A DNA stretch of 55,214 nt from Gammaproteobacteria bacterium (GTDB lineage Bacteria > Pseudomonadota > Gammaproteobacteria > Pseudomonadales > Halieaceae), in assembly GCA_030427485.1 (NCBI GenBank), contig JAUICG010000030.1, positions 1 to 55,214 on the forward strand, given 5' to 3'. Position numbers and translations under genes: made by a program. This document shows positions 44,913-53,670 of the stretch, piece after piece (the stretch's first letter is position 1; the number at the start of each line of letters is the position of its first letter). The notes under the pieces were generated by a model. It did not search any database and was not told the DNA's origin. It saw only the letters and a list, made by a program, of their open reading frames with translations.

Positions 44913-46120
44913 CTGCCCGCCCCGGTGCCAAGCGTAGTGAGGTCTACGTTGCGCCACGCCGTGCCGTCGACCACGCGCTGGTAGCCATAGTCGAACAGGG
45001 CCGACATGTACGCGGGGTCGAACAGTTCCTTGCCAGGATCTTTTGGGGCGTCCATCGGGATCCAGGTCAGCTCCAGGTCGATGCCATCGCGCTGGGTGGT
45101 GGCGGCGATACGAAAGGCATCCCCGATGCCCTGCGTGCGAATCAGGGATTCCACCGAGCGGGTGGCGATGTTGGTCAGTCTCGCTTTCACGGGCTTGTAA
45201 TCGGCCTGCACACGTGAGTTGCGAATCACGTAGGCCGTGGGCGTGCCCTTGATATCGAGTTGCTCTCGCAGTCTCGCAAAGTTGGTGTGCGTGGGGTAGA
45301 GGAACATTTGCGCCGAGGTGCCGCCATCCACATGCATTTCATCGTAGGTATTGCCGTCCGCCGCCTGCACCTTGATGTAGGCCGGGGGGAAAACGCCGGG
45401 GATGGAAGCGGACGCCAGTAGTATCTGGCGAATAAGCCTGGCGGCACCCGGCTGGCCGCTGTCGGCGATGCGACCGATATTCCAGATAACGGGGCGACCG
45501 GCATCGAGGTCCGTGGTTTCGATATTCAGGATTCTGCCTTTGCGGTACTCGCGGGCGATTTCCGCGATCATCTCATCGCTGACGTACTCGTTCAGCATGT
45601 TCATCAGCGGTGTGTTGTCGGTGACGGAATCACCGCGCAGAATTGAAAAGACGCTGCGCCGGAAAAAAATGTTCTTGCTGTCCAGCGTTGTGTAGAGCAT
45701 TTTCAGTTCGTCGTCGTACGCCTGGCCGAGGAACGCAAAGGGCGCGGTCAGCGCGCCGGTGCTCACGCCCGTGACCATCGTGAATTCCGGCCGGGTTCCC
45801 AGTGCGCTCCAGCCCACCAGTACCCCGGCCCCGTAGGCGCCGTCGGCGCCGCCCCCGGATATCGCCAGATAGGTGTGTTCGGTGTGCATGATGCCGCCGA
45901 AATCCCGCTGCAGCGTTGCAGGGTCGTCGGGCAGTTCGCTGGGCTGGTTCTCTCCCGGGCGGTGATCGCCCCAGTTGCGCAGGTCCTGCCTGCCCAACAC
46001 GCTGACCTTGGCGTACTGGTCCGCCGGCACCGGATTGCGGAGGATGGCCGAGCACGCCACCAACAGCACACAGCATGCGAGCAGCCCAGCGGTACGGACG
46101 GAATAGTGTAGGCGCGACAT
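44909..46120 (-). CDS. Patatin-like phospholipase lipoprotein
   Basis: 403 residues. Lipobox LLVAC gives an anchored protein. Patatin fold: SGGGADGAYGAGVL oxyanion loop, GVSTGAL nucleophile elbow and the Asp of MHVDGGTSA as the dyad partner. Patatins hydrolyse phospholipids or acyl esters. The start is ATG 46120, or ATG 46138 six residues upstream. It precedes the LLM gene with a 4-nt overlap, an odd pair that could process an acylated substrate. It is divergent from the PGPGW gene. Confidence 0.84.
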   Translation of the reverse strand: MSRLHYSVRTAGLLACCVLLVACSAILRNPVPADQYAKVSVLGRQDLRNWGDHRPGENQPSELPDDPATLQRDFGGIMHTEHTYLAISGGGADGAYGAGVLVGWSALGTRPEFTMVTGVSTGALTAPFAFLGQAYDDELKMLYTTLDSKNIFFRRSVFSILRGDSVTDNTPLMNMLNEYVSDEMIAEIAREYRKGRILNIETTDLDAGRPVIWNIGRIADSGQPGAARLIRQILLASASIPGVFPPAYIKVQAADGNTYDEMHVDGGTSAQMFLYPTHTNFARLREQLDIKGTPTAYVIRNSRVQADYKPVKARLTNIATRSVESLIRTQGIGDAFRIAATTQRDGIDLELTWIPMDAPKDPGKELFDPAYMSALFDYGYQRVVDGTAWRNVDLTTLGTGAGR

Positions 46121-46200
46121 GGTGCGGGATAATCGCATGCCGCAGAGCCGGTGCCAAGTTCGGCAGGGTTACAAATAGCCGCAGGTGGTAAGATGCCGCG

Positions 46201-46629
46201 ATGGAATTTCTCGCAAACTGGCAACAACCCCTCCTTTGGGCCAGCGCACTGTCGCTGCTGGCCGCGATTGCCACTGTTATTGCCGTGCCCTGGGTAGTGA
46301 CCCGCCTGCCGCGGGACTACTTCGCCAGTGAGGAGCGCCACGCCTGGCGGGAACGGTCGGGCCAGCCGCTTATTGTGCTGGTGCTCAGCGTGCTGAAGAA
46401 TGTGTTGGGCCTGGTACTGCTGCTGCTCGGGCTGATCATGCTGGTGACGCCGGGGCAGGGTTTGCTGACGCTGTTGATGGGTTTGCTGTTGATGAACTTT
46501 CCCGGCAAGTACCGCGTCGAGCGCTGGCTGGTATTGCAGCCGGGCGTGCTGCGCGGCCTGAACTGGTTGCGCGAAAAACGCGGCCATGAACCCTTCGATA
46601 AGCCACGCCACGGCAGCCGGTTTGATTAA
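46201..46629 (+). CDS. PGPGW-family membrane protein
   Basis: 142 residues, two to three TM helices (about 12-32, 60-80, 82-100). The core VTPGQGLLTLLMGLLLMNFPG is a variant of the PGPGW-type motif (here PGQG), followed by a basic C-terminal tail with RHGSR. Function unknown. It is divergent from the patatin gene. Confidence 0.65.
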   Translation: MEFLANWQQPLLWASALSLLAAIATVIAVPWVVTRLPRDYFASEERHAWRERSGQPLIVLVLSVLKNVLGLVLLLLGLIMLVTPGQGLLTLLMGLLLMNFPGKYRVERWLVLQPGVLRGLNWLREKRGHEPFDKPRHGSRFD

Positions 46630-46704
46630 TCGGACTTGTTCGCGATGGCGTTTGCGTTATGCTGGGAGGATTGGTTACAGGCAGTCTACAGCGAGGTATT
46701 TCCC

Positions 46705-47121
46705 ATGCGTTCAGGCAGGTTCATCCGCTCAGGTATAGCCGCTCTTTTCACCCTGCTTGCCGGTGTCGCACTGGCTGAAAACCAGGGCATGCAAACGGGT
46801 TGGCTGGAACTGGTAAAGGGCGCCCGCGACACTACCGTCGGCGCCCAACTCGTCGACATCGAGGAGGGCGATACCGTGGATACGCAGAAAATCACCCTGG
46901 CCATTCCCAAGGCCTCGCTGGGCAATCGCGACGACATCGAGGAAGTACTGGTTATCGGCCAGAAGCCCCCGGCCCCACAACAGTCCAAACCGATCAAATT
47001 CTCCTACGAGTGGGTATCGGATTTCGACAACGACAATTACGGCCTGGTCATACGCCTGGGCAAGGACACCAACTGGCCCATCCGTATCTATATGAACTCC
47101 GAGGCCGGCTTCCTGCAATAA
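46705..47121 (+). CDS. Hypothetical secreted protein
   Basis: 138 residues. Cleavable signal (SGIAALFTLLAGVALA-EN). The mature part contains EEVLVIGQKPPAPQQ, a short segment often seen in marine gammaproteobacteria, and ends NSEAGFLQ. No domain is recognised. ATG 46705 is the first start giving a signal peptide; the frame opens at 46636. The stop is 21 nt before the aldolase start. Confidence 0.6.
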   Translation: MRSGRFIRSGIAALFTLLAGVALAENQGMQTGWLELVKGARDTTVGAQLVDIEEGDTVDTQKITLAIPKASLGNRDDIEEVLVIGQKPPAPQQSKPIKFSYEWVSDFDNDNYGLVIRLGKDTNWPIRIYMNSEAGFLQ

Positions 47122-47142
47122 GTCTCGCAACGGAGGGTTCGC

Positions 47143-47913
47143 ATGCAGCACATTCCGGGCATTAACGCCGAGATCGTCAAACAGTTTGCGCCCAATGCCG
47201 GGCGCAGGCCGCTGTTGCCGCAGTTGAGCGAGGCGGCGCAGGTTGCACTGATGTGTCGCATGTTGTTTCGCGAGGGCTGGAATGAGCATATCGCCGGCCA
47301 TATCACCTACCGCCTGCCCGACGGCACCATGCTGACCAACCCCTGGGAACTGGCATGGGATGAAGTCACCGCCGGCGATATCCTGACACTGGATGCGTCC
47401 GGCGCCATCATAGCGGGCGAGTGGAACACCACCCCCGCGCTCGGTCTGCACCTGCATCTGCACCGCCTGCGACCCGAGGTGAACGTGGTGATTCACAATC
47501 ACGCGCAGTACAGCGGTATCTGGGCCAATCTGCACCGCGTGCCTCCGGTGTACGACCAGGCCGGCGCCTACGTGGATGGTCCCCTGCCTTTATACAATGA
47601 ATACGAGGGTACGTTTGAAGATGCGGACACCTCGCTGGCCGCCGCAAAAGCCCTGGGCGATGCGAAATGGGCGCTGCTGGCCAACCATGGCGCGCTGGTG
47701 GTCGGGCGGGATTTGCGCCAGGCCCACCTGCGGGCCATCACGCTGGAATGGCGGAGCATGCGCGCGTACCAGGTTGAGCAACTCGGCGGCGGCGTGCCGC
47801 TGACTGAAGAGCAGGTCGCCGCGATCGCGCTGCCCGATGCCAACGGCTTCCCGTTTTTGTGGGAGGCGATGGCGCGCAGGGAACTGCGTGAGGACCCCGG
47901 TATCCTGGACTAG
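47143..47913 (+). CDS. Class II aldolase/adducin-family protein
   Basis: 256 residues. Zinc site: HLHLHRL, HNHAQYS (His-x-His) and LLANHGALVVG. Family members are fuculose or ribulose phosphate aldolases and decarboxylating relatives. GGAGG lies eight bases before ATG 47143. It is 14 nt from the dioxygenase gene. Substrate unknown. Confidence 0.87.
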   Translation: MQHIPGINAEIVKQFAPNAGRRPLLPQLSEAAQVALMCRMLFREGWNEHIAGHITYRLPDGTMLTNPWELAWDEVTAGDILTLDASGAIIAGEWNTTPALGLHLHLHRLRPEVNVVIHNHAQYSGIWANLHRVPPVYDQAGAYVDGPLPLYNEYEGTFEDADTSLAAAKALGDAKWALLANHGALVVGRDLRQAHLRAITLEWRSMRAYQVEQLGGGVPLTEEQVAAIALPDANGFPFLWEAMARRELREDPGILD

Positions 47914-47927
47914 TCGAGACATTTATC

Positions 47928-48851
47928 ATGGCATTAAAAGTACGTGCACTGGACAACGTCGGGGTGGAGGTCAGCGGTTTTGATATCACCCGGCCGCCGG
48001 ACGACGCATTGGCGGCGGAACTGGTGGCGCTGTGGAACGAGCACGGCATCCTGTTGTTTCGCGGCCAGGACGTCACGCCGCAGAACCAGATCGCGTTCAG
48101 CCGCGTGTTCGGCGAACTGGAAATGCACCCGCTGGCAGCGACGACTTCCGCTGAATACCCCGAACTGTTCATGCTGGTGAATGAGCCAGAGAAAGAAAAG
48201 TACATGACAGCGCGCTACAACGGGCGCGACATGGTCAACAAACTCGATTGGCATATGGATTTGCATTACACCGGCAAACCCAACCGCGGGGCGCTGCTGC
48301 GCGCCGTGGTCTGTGCCAGGGAGGACGGTCTCACCGGCTTTGGCGACCTGGCCAAGGCCTACGATGCGCTGGACGAGGCGACGCGTAAACTCATCGCCAA
48401 TATAGAGGTGACCTACGCGTTCAGCATGCAGCGCCGCCATATGCGTTTCGTCGACCTCGAGGGCTATGAGCCGGGCTCTTTCAGCCCCGGCAAGCCATCG
48501 GACCTGAACTACCCGAATTTTCCGGAGGTGGCCTACCCGGCCGTGGTGACCCATCCGGTGACCGGGCGCAAGGTGCTGGAAATCTGTGAGCAGTTCCTCG
48601 AGCGTATCGTGGCGCCGCATCGCGCCGGCCTCTGCAACGACGAGGCCGTCGACCTGCTACAGCGGCTGGTGGAGCACACGCGCAAGCCGGAGTTCCACTA
48701 TTTCCACCAGTGGCAGGAGGGCGATATGGTCCTCTGGGACAACTGGCGTGCGATGCACTGTGCGACCGGGACGAGGCCGGGCGTGGAACGGGTGATACAC
48801 CGCACCACCATCATGGGCGATGCCACGCTGGGGCGTGTGGTCGACAACTGA
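47928..48851 (+). CDS. TauD/TfdA-family Fe(II)/2-oxoglutarate dioxygenase
   Basis: 307 residues. The facial triad is H-x-D in LDWHMDLHYTG and a distal His near the C-terminus (RVIHRTTIMG), with an Arg for 2-oxoglutarate in the same segment. GILLFRGQDVTPQNQIAFSR is the typical TauD N-terminal helix. Family members hydroxylate taurine, phenoxyacetates or amino acids. It forms a pair with the class II aldolase-like gene and may release a small aldehyde for it. Confidence 0.86.
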   Translation: MALKVRALDNVGVEVSGFDITRPPDDALAAELVALWNEHGILLFRGQDVTPQNQIAFSRVFGELEMHPLAATTSAEYPELFMLVNEPEKEKYMTARYNGRDMVNKLDWHMDLHYTGKPNRGALLRAVVCAREDGLTGFGDLAKAYDALDEATRKLIANIEVTYAFSMQRRHMRFVDLEGYEPGSFSPGKPSDLNYPNFPEVAYPAVVTHPVTGRKVLEICEQFLERIVAPHRAGLCNDEAVDLLQRLVEHTRKPEFHYFHQWQEGDMVLWDNWRAMHCATGTRPGVERVIHRTTIMGDATLGRVVDN

Positions 48852-48905
48852 ATCACCAGCCCTGATCGATCATCAATCGCCACGGAAAGTGCCGCGCGAT
48901 GTGGG

Positions 48906-49241
48906 CTAACGCCAGGAACACCCGATGCTGGCGACCGTCACCTTGGGCGGCAGGCGAAATTCAACGGAGTGAGAGGTGTCCGTCACGCTGGCGGGCATCG
49001 CCGCGGGGCTCGCATACGATAGCGTGAAGCCACTCGAAGCGGTTTTCACACTGCCCGCCACATGGTTCAGGCGGCTGTCCCTTTTACTCTGCTTGCTGCT
49101 GCTTTCCGCAGCGGGTTTGTACGTCAGTTGATTACCTCCGAGCCTGACGCCACACTGCAGAAACGCGAATTGATCAGCCGCTTGCGCGCCGGCGCTGGCG
49201 GCCACTGCGGTGATCAGGAGCGCGAGTAGTAGTTTTATCAT
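48906..49241 (-). CDS. Small secreted hypothetical protein
   Basis: 111 residues. Signal peptide (MIKLLLALLITAVAASAGAQ-AA), Cys in FLQCGVRLG and IGCSWR that could pair, and a Lys/Ser-rich linker. GGAG is upstream of ATG 49241. No domain recognised. Confidence 0.65.
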   Translation of the reverse strand: MIKLLLALLITAVAASAGAQAADQFAFLQCGVRLGGNQLTYKPAAESSSKQSKRDSRLNHVAGSVKTASSGFTLSYASPAAMPASVTDTSHSVEFRLPPKVTVASIGCSWR

Positions 49242-49484
49242 GACGCTGTCTCCGCGGTAGAGAACCTCAGGCTCTCAATCTAGTCCAAATCAATTAGATA
49301 TACAAATATAGAATGTATTAATTAATAACACATTCCTAAGATATATATCATGAGAGCTGATCTGGTTATAGTGCGCGTCGGTCTCGCGGGGTGATGAACA
49401 CGATCACGGGAGTGCTCCCGGGCCGCGAGCACCTTTAAGTTCTTGACTCGCAAAGGGCGCATCCCTATAGTACCGCCCCTCACG
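49242..49484. promoter_or_regulatory. AT-rich spacer before tRNA-Arg
   Basis: 243 nt with a strongly AT-rich core (49285-49350). It must hold the tRNA promoter. A minus-strand frame at 49322-49561 lies across the tRNA and is not called. Confidence 0.5.
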
Positions 49485-49561
49485 CGCCTGTAGCTCAGCT
49501 GGATAGAGTACCTGGCTACGAACCAGGCGGTCGCACGTTCGAATCGTGCCAGGCGCGCCAA
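49485..49561 (+). tRNA. tRNA-Arg(ACG)
   Basis: A complete cloverleaf. Acceptor stem gcgcctg/caggcgc, D-arm gctcagctggatagagt, anticodon loop ctacgaa with ACG at 49519-49521, T-loop ttcgaat, discriminator G and encoded CCA at 49559-49561. It decodes CGN-type Arg codons after A34 to I modification. Confidence 0.97.
49535..49561. other. Presumed attachment site at the tRNA 3' end
   Basis: The T-arm and acceptor 3' half is the usual crossover for tyrosine integrases, and an integrase gene begins its 3' end 44 nt away. No second copy of this sequence exists within the window, so the other end of the element is not seen. Confidence 0.5.
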
Positions 49562-49604
49562 TCAAATCAAAGACTTACGCATTCGCGTCCATCTTCTTAA
49601 GAAC

Positions 49605-50648
49605 CTAACGTAGAGTTTTCGTAGAGTTCGACTCTACGATTTCCCACGTCCGCTCTATGCGCGCCGCGGCGTGACTCAGATGATCCGGTGCCAGGTGCGC
49701 ATAGCGCAGCACCATCTCATACGACTTCCAGCCGCCCAGTTCCATCAGCTCCTGTAACGACGTGCCGTTGGTGACATGCCAACTGGCCCAGGTGTGGCGC
49801 AGATCATGGAATCGAAACGCCGTGATCCCGGCCCGCCTGAGGGCACGTTTCCAGCCAGAGCCCACGCGCTCCATGCGCTTGCCCTGGTACGTAAAACACC
49901 AGCGGCCGTGATCTCCCTCGACCGCCCTGAGGGCGAGAATGGCATCGTTGTTCAGGGGGATGCCACGTCCCTCGCCGTTTTTGGTGGTGCCATGGTCCAG
50001 CCAGGCCACACGACGGTCAAAATCCACCCGGTGCCATTCCAGGTTCAGGATTTCGCCCATACGGCAACCTGTTGCCAGCCCAAACGACACCACCGGGCGC
50101 AAATGCGCCGACAGTGCCTCCAGCAGAGCATCGGCTTCCCGACGAGTGAGAAAGCGCACACGGCGCCTCGGTTCACTCAACATCCGGATGCGGGGAAAGC
50201 GCTCCAGCCACCCCCACTCATCCCGGGCCAGGTGCAGAATACGGCGCACAATCTCCAGCGCCCGGTTCACCGTCGCGTTGGTTACGCCCTCAACGTCCTT
50301 GCGATGGCGGATAAACGGCTGCAGCGACTCCATCGATATCTCGTTGAGCGTGAGCTCACAGAGAAAGGGGTCCAGTTGCCGCAGGTGGTCGCGACTGGAT
50401 ACGAGGCGGCTGGGGTTATCCAGTTCACCGACGTAGCGCAGCACGGCTTCCTTCCAACTGCGATCAGGCTGCAGTGGTTTTTGTTGTGCATCGTATGCGT
50501 CTGCTTTGAGGCGGATCAGGAACTCGGTGGCAGCGTCTCGGTCTTTAAGCCTAGTGCTCTGGCATACTCGACGTCCGTCTGGCAAGACGACGTCGATCCA
50601 CCAGTAGGGTGAGTCCTTACGCTGGTAGAGTCCTTTTTCTCGGGCCAT
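49605..50648 (-). CDS. Tyrosine-type integrase
   Basis: 347 residues. Arg of FGLATGCRMGEIL, Lys of GTTKNGEG, HDLRHTWASWH box, and ELGGWKSYEMVLRYAH with the Tyr nucleophile. N-terminal SAM-like DNA-binding region about 60-150. It points towards the tRNA-Arg, as expected for an integrase next to its attachment site. The 5' end overlaps the AlpA-like gene by about 130 bp in another frame. Confidence 0.92.
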   Translation of the reverse strand: MAREKGLYQRKDSPYWWIDVVLPDGRRVCQSTRLKDRDAATEFLIRLKADAYDAQQKPLQPDRSWKEAVLRYVGELDNPSRLVSSRDHLRQLDPFLCELTLNEISMESLQPFIRHRKDVEGVTNATVNRALEIVRRILHLARDEWGWLERFPRIRMLSEPRRRVRFLTRREADALLEALSAHLRPVVSFGLATGCRMGEILNLEWHRVDFDRRVAWLDHGTTKNGEGRGIPLNNDAILALRAVEGDHGRWCFTYQGKRMERVGSGWKRALRRAGITAFRFHDLRHTWASWHVTNGTSLQELMELGGWKSYEMVLRYAHLAPDHLSHAAARIERTWEIVESNSTKTLR

Positions 50649-50863
50649 AGATTTTCCTCCCTGGCCCGCCCTCGACGTTTATAGTCGTCAAGCCAGGCGT
50701 CCAGGTCAAGTCGATCCCAAATGTTGCGGTGGCGCACCCGGATGGGGGGTGGGCCGATCTCTCGGAAGAGGGTGACACCCAGTCCCACATAGGCGGCGGC
50801 TTGGGCTTCGTTGAGGCCGCGGATAGTTGGGGGCTGTAATGGGTGAGTAGGGGGTTGATTCAT
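50516..50863 (-). CDS. AlpA/excisionase-like HTH protein
   Basis: 115 residues if started at ATG 50863. The N-terminal ~60 residues (GLNEAQAAAYVGLGVTLFRE, DRLDLDAWLDDYKRRG) form the winged-helix pattern of excisionases and AlpA regulators. The rest overlaps the integrase start and is low in recognisable content. It overlaps the second recombinase stop if the longer start (50884) is used. Likely controls excision. Confidence 0.65.
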   Translation of the reverse strand: MNQPPTHPLQPPTIRGLNEAQAAAYVGLGVTLFREIGPPPIRVRHRNIWDRLDLDAWLDDYKRRGRAREENLWPEKKDSTSVRTHPTGGSTSSCQTDVEYARALGLKTETLPPSS

Positions 50864-50880
50864 CGTATTCATCCAGGCAA

Positions 50881-51747
50881 TCACCGGCCCAGGTAGACCG
50901 CAGTCACCTGCTCACGCTGGTGGCCCAGCTCCTCGCTGATAGTGAGTCGGGCCTGTTGATCGGTCTGTCGCTGTGCCGTGTTCAATTGCTGTTTGGTGGG
51001 CCCACCCGCATGGGGCGATGGCCAGCCGGTGAGTTCCCGGTACCGCTGCTGGGCATAGGCATGACGCAGGCCGTGCATTTTCGACAGCCCGGCATTGGCG
51101 GTGTGGCGCTCGTAGATCCTGAGCTGCTCAATGTATTGCCGGCTTCGGGGGATCAGGGAGCCGAAACCGGCCAGTCGCTTGGCCTGTTCCAGCAGGGCGC
51201 GTTGTTCCATTGTGCGGATCGGGACGGTGCGTTCCCGCCCGCCCTTGGTCCAGCTGGCCTTGAGCTGCAGGTGATCGCCACGGTCTGCCCAGCGGGGCTG
51301 GATCTTGAGGGCTTCCTCTCTTCTCAGCCCGAAGGCCTGTTGCAGGCGCAGGCTCATCCTCACATATTCATCTTTCACCAGGGCGAGTTGGTCCCTTTTC
51401 AGGTCTTTGGCCTTGCTGGTGTCGGACACGAACTGCCGGTCCGGTATGCCATAAAAGTCGTTGGAGCCGGCAACCACGGCCCGCTTGTTAACCTTCTCGG
51501 CCCACCAACGTAAACAGCTCATCCGGTTCTTGATGGTGCCGGGGGAGAGATTTTGGTCCAGCCAATGATCTACCAGGGCCTGGACGTGCTTTTGTTTCAG
51601 GGACGTGGCCTTTAATTGCCGAAATCCCAGGTCGTGTAACTGGTTGGCGATGGCGCTCAACTGGCGCTCCCGGCCCACCCGGGTTTCAAAGCTGCCCTCG
51701 TGGCTGTGTTTGCATAACATTTTCAGTTGGTAGTTCAGGTCGCGCAT
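50881..51747 (-). CDS. Second tyrosine recombinase (Integrase_1 type)
   Basis: 288 residues, of the short class with a Phage_int_SAM_2-like N-terminus (KHSHEGSFETRVGRERQLSA) and a catalytic core: Arg in FGLRREEALKI, Lys in SWTKGGRERTV, HGLRHAYAQQRY, and LGHQREQVTAVYLGR with the final Tyr. A different family from the adjacent integrase. Two tyrosine recombinases plus an AlpA protein in one array suggests a composite or two-step element. Confidence 0.82.
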   Translation of the reverse strand: MRDLNYQLKMLCKHSHEGSFETRVGRERQLSAIANQLHDLGFRQLKATSLKQKHVQALVDHWLDQNLSPGTIKNRMSCLRWWAEKVNKRAVVAGSNDFYGIPDRQFVSDTSKAKDLKRDQLALVKDEYVRMSLRLQQAFGLRREEALKIQPRWADRGDHLQLKASWTKGGRERTVPIRTMEQRALLEQAKRLAGFGSLIPRSRQYIEQLRIYERHTANAGLSKMHGLRHAYAQQRYRELTGWPSPHAGGPTKQQLNTAQRQTDQQARLTISEELGHQREQVTAVYLGR

Positions 51748-52440
51748 AGTGCTGTTTCCTTCGGTGAGTGTTTCTGATCACCTGGCAACAGAAGCTGCGC
51801 AGGTCCGCCGAAGCGGTGCGATCACGGGACACCAATCCCGGTTGACCTGAATGTGTCTGGCCATAGACAACACGGTGTGTTTTCGAAAGAAAACTGGCCC
51901 GTGCCAACCAACGGTTATCCAGCCTGGGGCTGGGGTGGAATTACCTCATTTTTTAAGAAAAGCAGAACGCACTAACCGCCAGTGTGTTTGCGGGATTGAA
52001 GTTGCCGTCATTCAGGTCGGCACGGGTGCTCGGCCATCAACAGCGGTTATGGAACAGTCCCCGTAACGAGCGGGATAGATTTAAAGATGCGGTACCCAGA
52101 CGAAGCGGTATCGCGATGGTTTGAAGAGGGACCCGGTCATCACTGACCGCTGCGTCAAAACTGGCCCTGAGTGACGCGTTCGGCAGATTCCAAAACAGCT
52201 GGATTCCGCCTACCCCTTTCGCTTTCGCAAGGTGGGGTCTTCCTTGCCACTTTTCCGCAGTGGCCGCGTCTAGTGGGTGTACTATACGAACGCAAAATAC
52301 GGTTGTCACAGAGAACTCCACCTGAATCGGCGGTGGTTTCTGCCAGGCAGCGCAACATCTCGATGCCATCAAACGTCCGGAAAAGCTCACTTCAGCAGAC
52401 TTTGGCCATATTTGACTGTGTTTGCACGACCAAATCCGCA

Positions 52441-52476
52441 TTTCAGGGGGTGGTTCCACTGTAACCACCCCTGAAA
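52441..52476. repeat. 14-bp inverted repeat hairpin
   Basis: tttcagggg-g-tggtt pairs with aaccacccctgaaa across a 7-nt loop, one bulged G. No T-tract on either side. Confidence 0.8.
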
Positions 52477-52524
52477 ATCCATTGAGCCGAAGTAATACTG
52501 TGTTTTCTGTCAGAGCGCGCGCCG

Positions 52525-52562
52525 CCCACGTCACTACTCGCTTCGCGCCTTAGTGACGTGGG
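52525..52562. repeat. 11-bp perfect inverted repeat
   Basis: cccacgtcact (52525-52535) pairs with agtgacgtggg (52552-52562); a 16-nt loop contains cgcttcgcg. A gtttt run follows on the plus strand, so it could terminate plus-strand transcription. It does not match attC core sites. Confidence 0.75.
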
Positions 52563-52790
52563 GTTTTGATGCGGAAAACGATATGCTCCGCTGTGAAAAC
52601 CCTATCAACGCCGGACGAAAACTGCACATTTGTACCCGCAAAAATCCACCGTTGCCTTGGGGGGAGAGTGTTCTTCCAGGCTCTTATCGAGAATTCTCTC
52701 GGGCGAGCGGCTAATGAGCTCGCGCCGGAACGCAGGCGGTACGGGATGTTTTTCGTGAATTTAGCGCTAAATCGAACATCAGGATGGTGA

Positions 52791-53192
52791 CTAACTACGT
52801 CTTGCAAAAGTCAGTGTTGCCGCAGCAGTGGGCTCTTGCAGCGAGATTTGCCAGGCGATGACATCGATATTCAGAATCTGCCTGCCACTTCGAACAAGGT
52901 AAGCGCGTGTATGCACGGCAAGATCACCCCTGGTGGGACGTAGAAAATTGATGTTGGCTGATAGGAGTGGGCACTTCTCGTCGGCTGATACCTTTAAAGC
53001 TTGCAACGCACCGGTAAGCTCGAGAACGCCTACAACTACTCCTCCGTGCCACGCTTGCAACAATGGGTTACCAGTAAAATGCTCTGCCCAAGGAGTCAGG
53101 CATTCGACATCTGGTTCGCATCTGACAAGCTCGGTCCCGTAATTTTTCGCATAGGGCGTCTCGTCGAGAAACTGGAGTAGATGTTTGTCCAT
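52791..53192 (-). CDS. PaaI-type hotdog thioesterase
   Basis: 133 residues. HGGVVVGVLELTGALQAL is the core helix of the hotdog fold, preceded by TGNPLLQAW; LSANINFLRPTRGDLAVHT follows. No signal peptide. It pairs with the next thioesterase (5-nt gap) and probably acts as a heterotetramer or on related acyl-CoAs. Last gene of the run. Confidence 0.78.
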   Translation of the reverse strand: MDKHLLQFLDETPYAKNYGTELVRCEPDVECLTPWAEHFTGNPLLQAWHGGVVVGVLELTGALQALKVSADEKCPLLSANINFLRPTRGDLAVHTRAYLVRSGRQILNIDVIAWQISLQEPTAAATLTFARRS

Positions 53193-53197
53193 CTTGA

Positions 53198-53665
53198 TTA
53201 ATCACCTCGTCGATAGAGCAAGCTTCGATCCAGGGCAGGACCTGGGCTGCCAATTTTGAAAATACCTTGCGCGTTACACAACATCTTTCTTCCGTCCAGG
53301 CTGCTGGCGAATGCACTGACATAGGCAAACCCGTTAATCTGCTGGTAGCACTCCGCCTGGATTCGAACATCAGTGCCTACGGGGGCGGAATGTATGTGGT
53401 CGATTCGCAGGTTGATGGTCGCAATGGCCTGTGGCACCGCGAGGCTTTGGAGGACTACGAAACCGCAGGCACTGTCCAGTGCGGCTGCCAGAGCGCCAGG
53501 GTGCAACGAACCATTTTCGTGCGCTGTTGCATGCTTTTCCTGGAAAGGCATTTCCAATACGACTCGGTTTTCCTCGGTAGAAACAAATTTCAGTGACATA
53601 TCACTGTGAGCACCGATCCCGGCGCTGAACAACTCGTAAACTTTTTCCAGTTGGAGTGCATCCAT
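53198..53665 (-). CDS. PaaI-type hotdog thioesterase
   Basis: 155 residues. SLHPGALAAALDSACGFVV is the hotdog helix with its usual HxG(A) turn and Asp, then NLRIDHIHSAPVGTDVRIQ. Belongs to the PaaI/YdiI-like family. It starts 5 nt after the RND permease stop, so all three genes are one operon. Confidence 0.8.
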   Translation of the reverse strand: MDALQLEKVYELFSAGIGAHSDMSLKFVSTEENRVVLEMPFQEKHATAHENGSLHPGALAAALDSACGFVVLQSLAVPQAIATINLRIDHIHSAPVGTDVRIQAECYQQINGFAYVSAFASSLDGRKMLCNAQGIFKIGSPGPALDRSLLYRRGD

Positions 53666-53670
53666 CTTGT

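Larger units (their letters stand above)
51748..52790. other. 1-kb non-coding stretch of the element
   Basis: No ORF here has family features or a ribosome site; the longest frames (52037-52534 minus, 52550-52807 minus, 52171-52464 plus) overlap each other. It contains two strong hairpins listed separately, a gttttc-gaaa-gaaaac stem-loop (51879-51894) and a perfect palindrome atttagcgctaaat (52759-52772). It may hold regulatory sites, an RNA or decayed genes. Confidence 0.6.

Noticed and set aside
49322..49561. Minus-strand 79-residue frame
   Set aside because: It covers the tRNA-Arg gene; the tRNA cloverleaf is complete.
52525..52562. Integron attC site
   Set aside because: The 7-bp core consensus (gttrrry and complement) is not present.
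52037..52807. Several frames in the element's non-coding part
   Set aside because: They overlap on both strands and show no motif or start signal.
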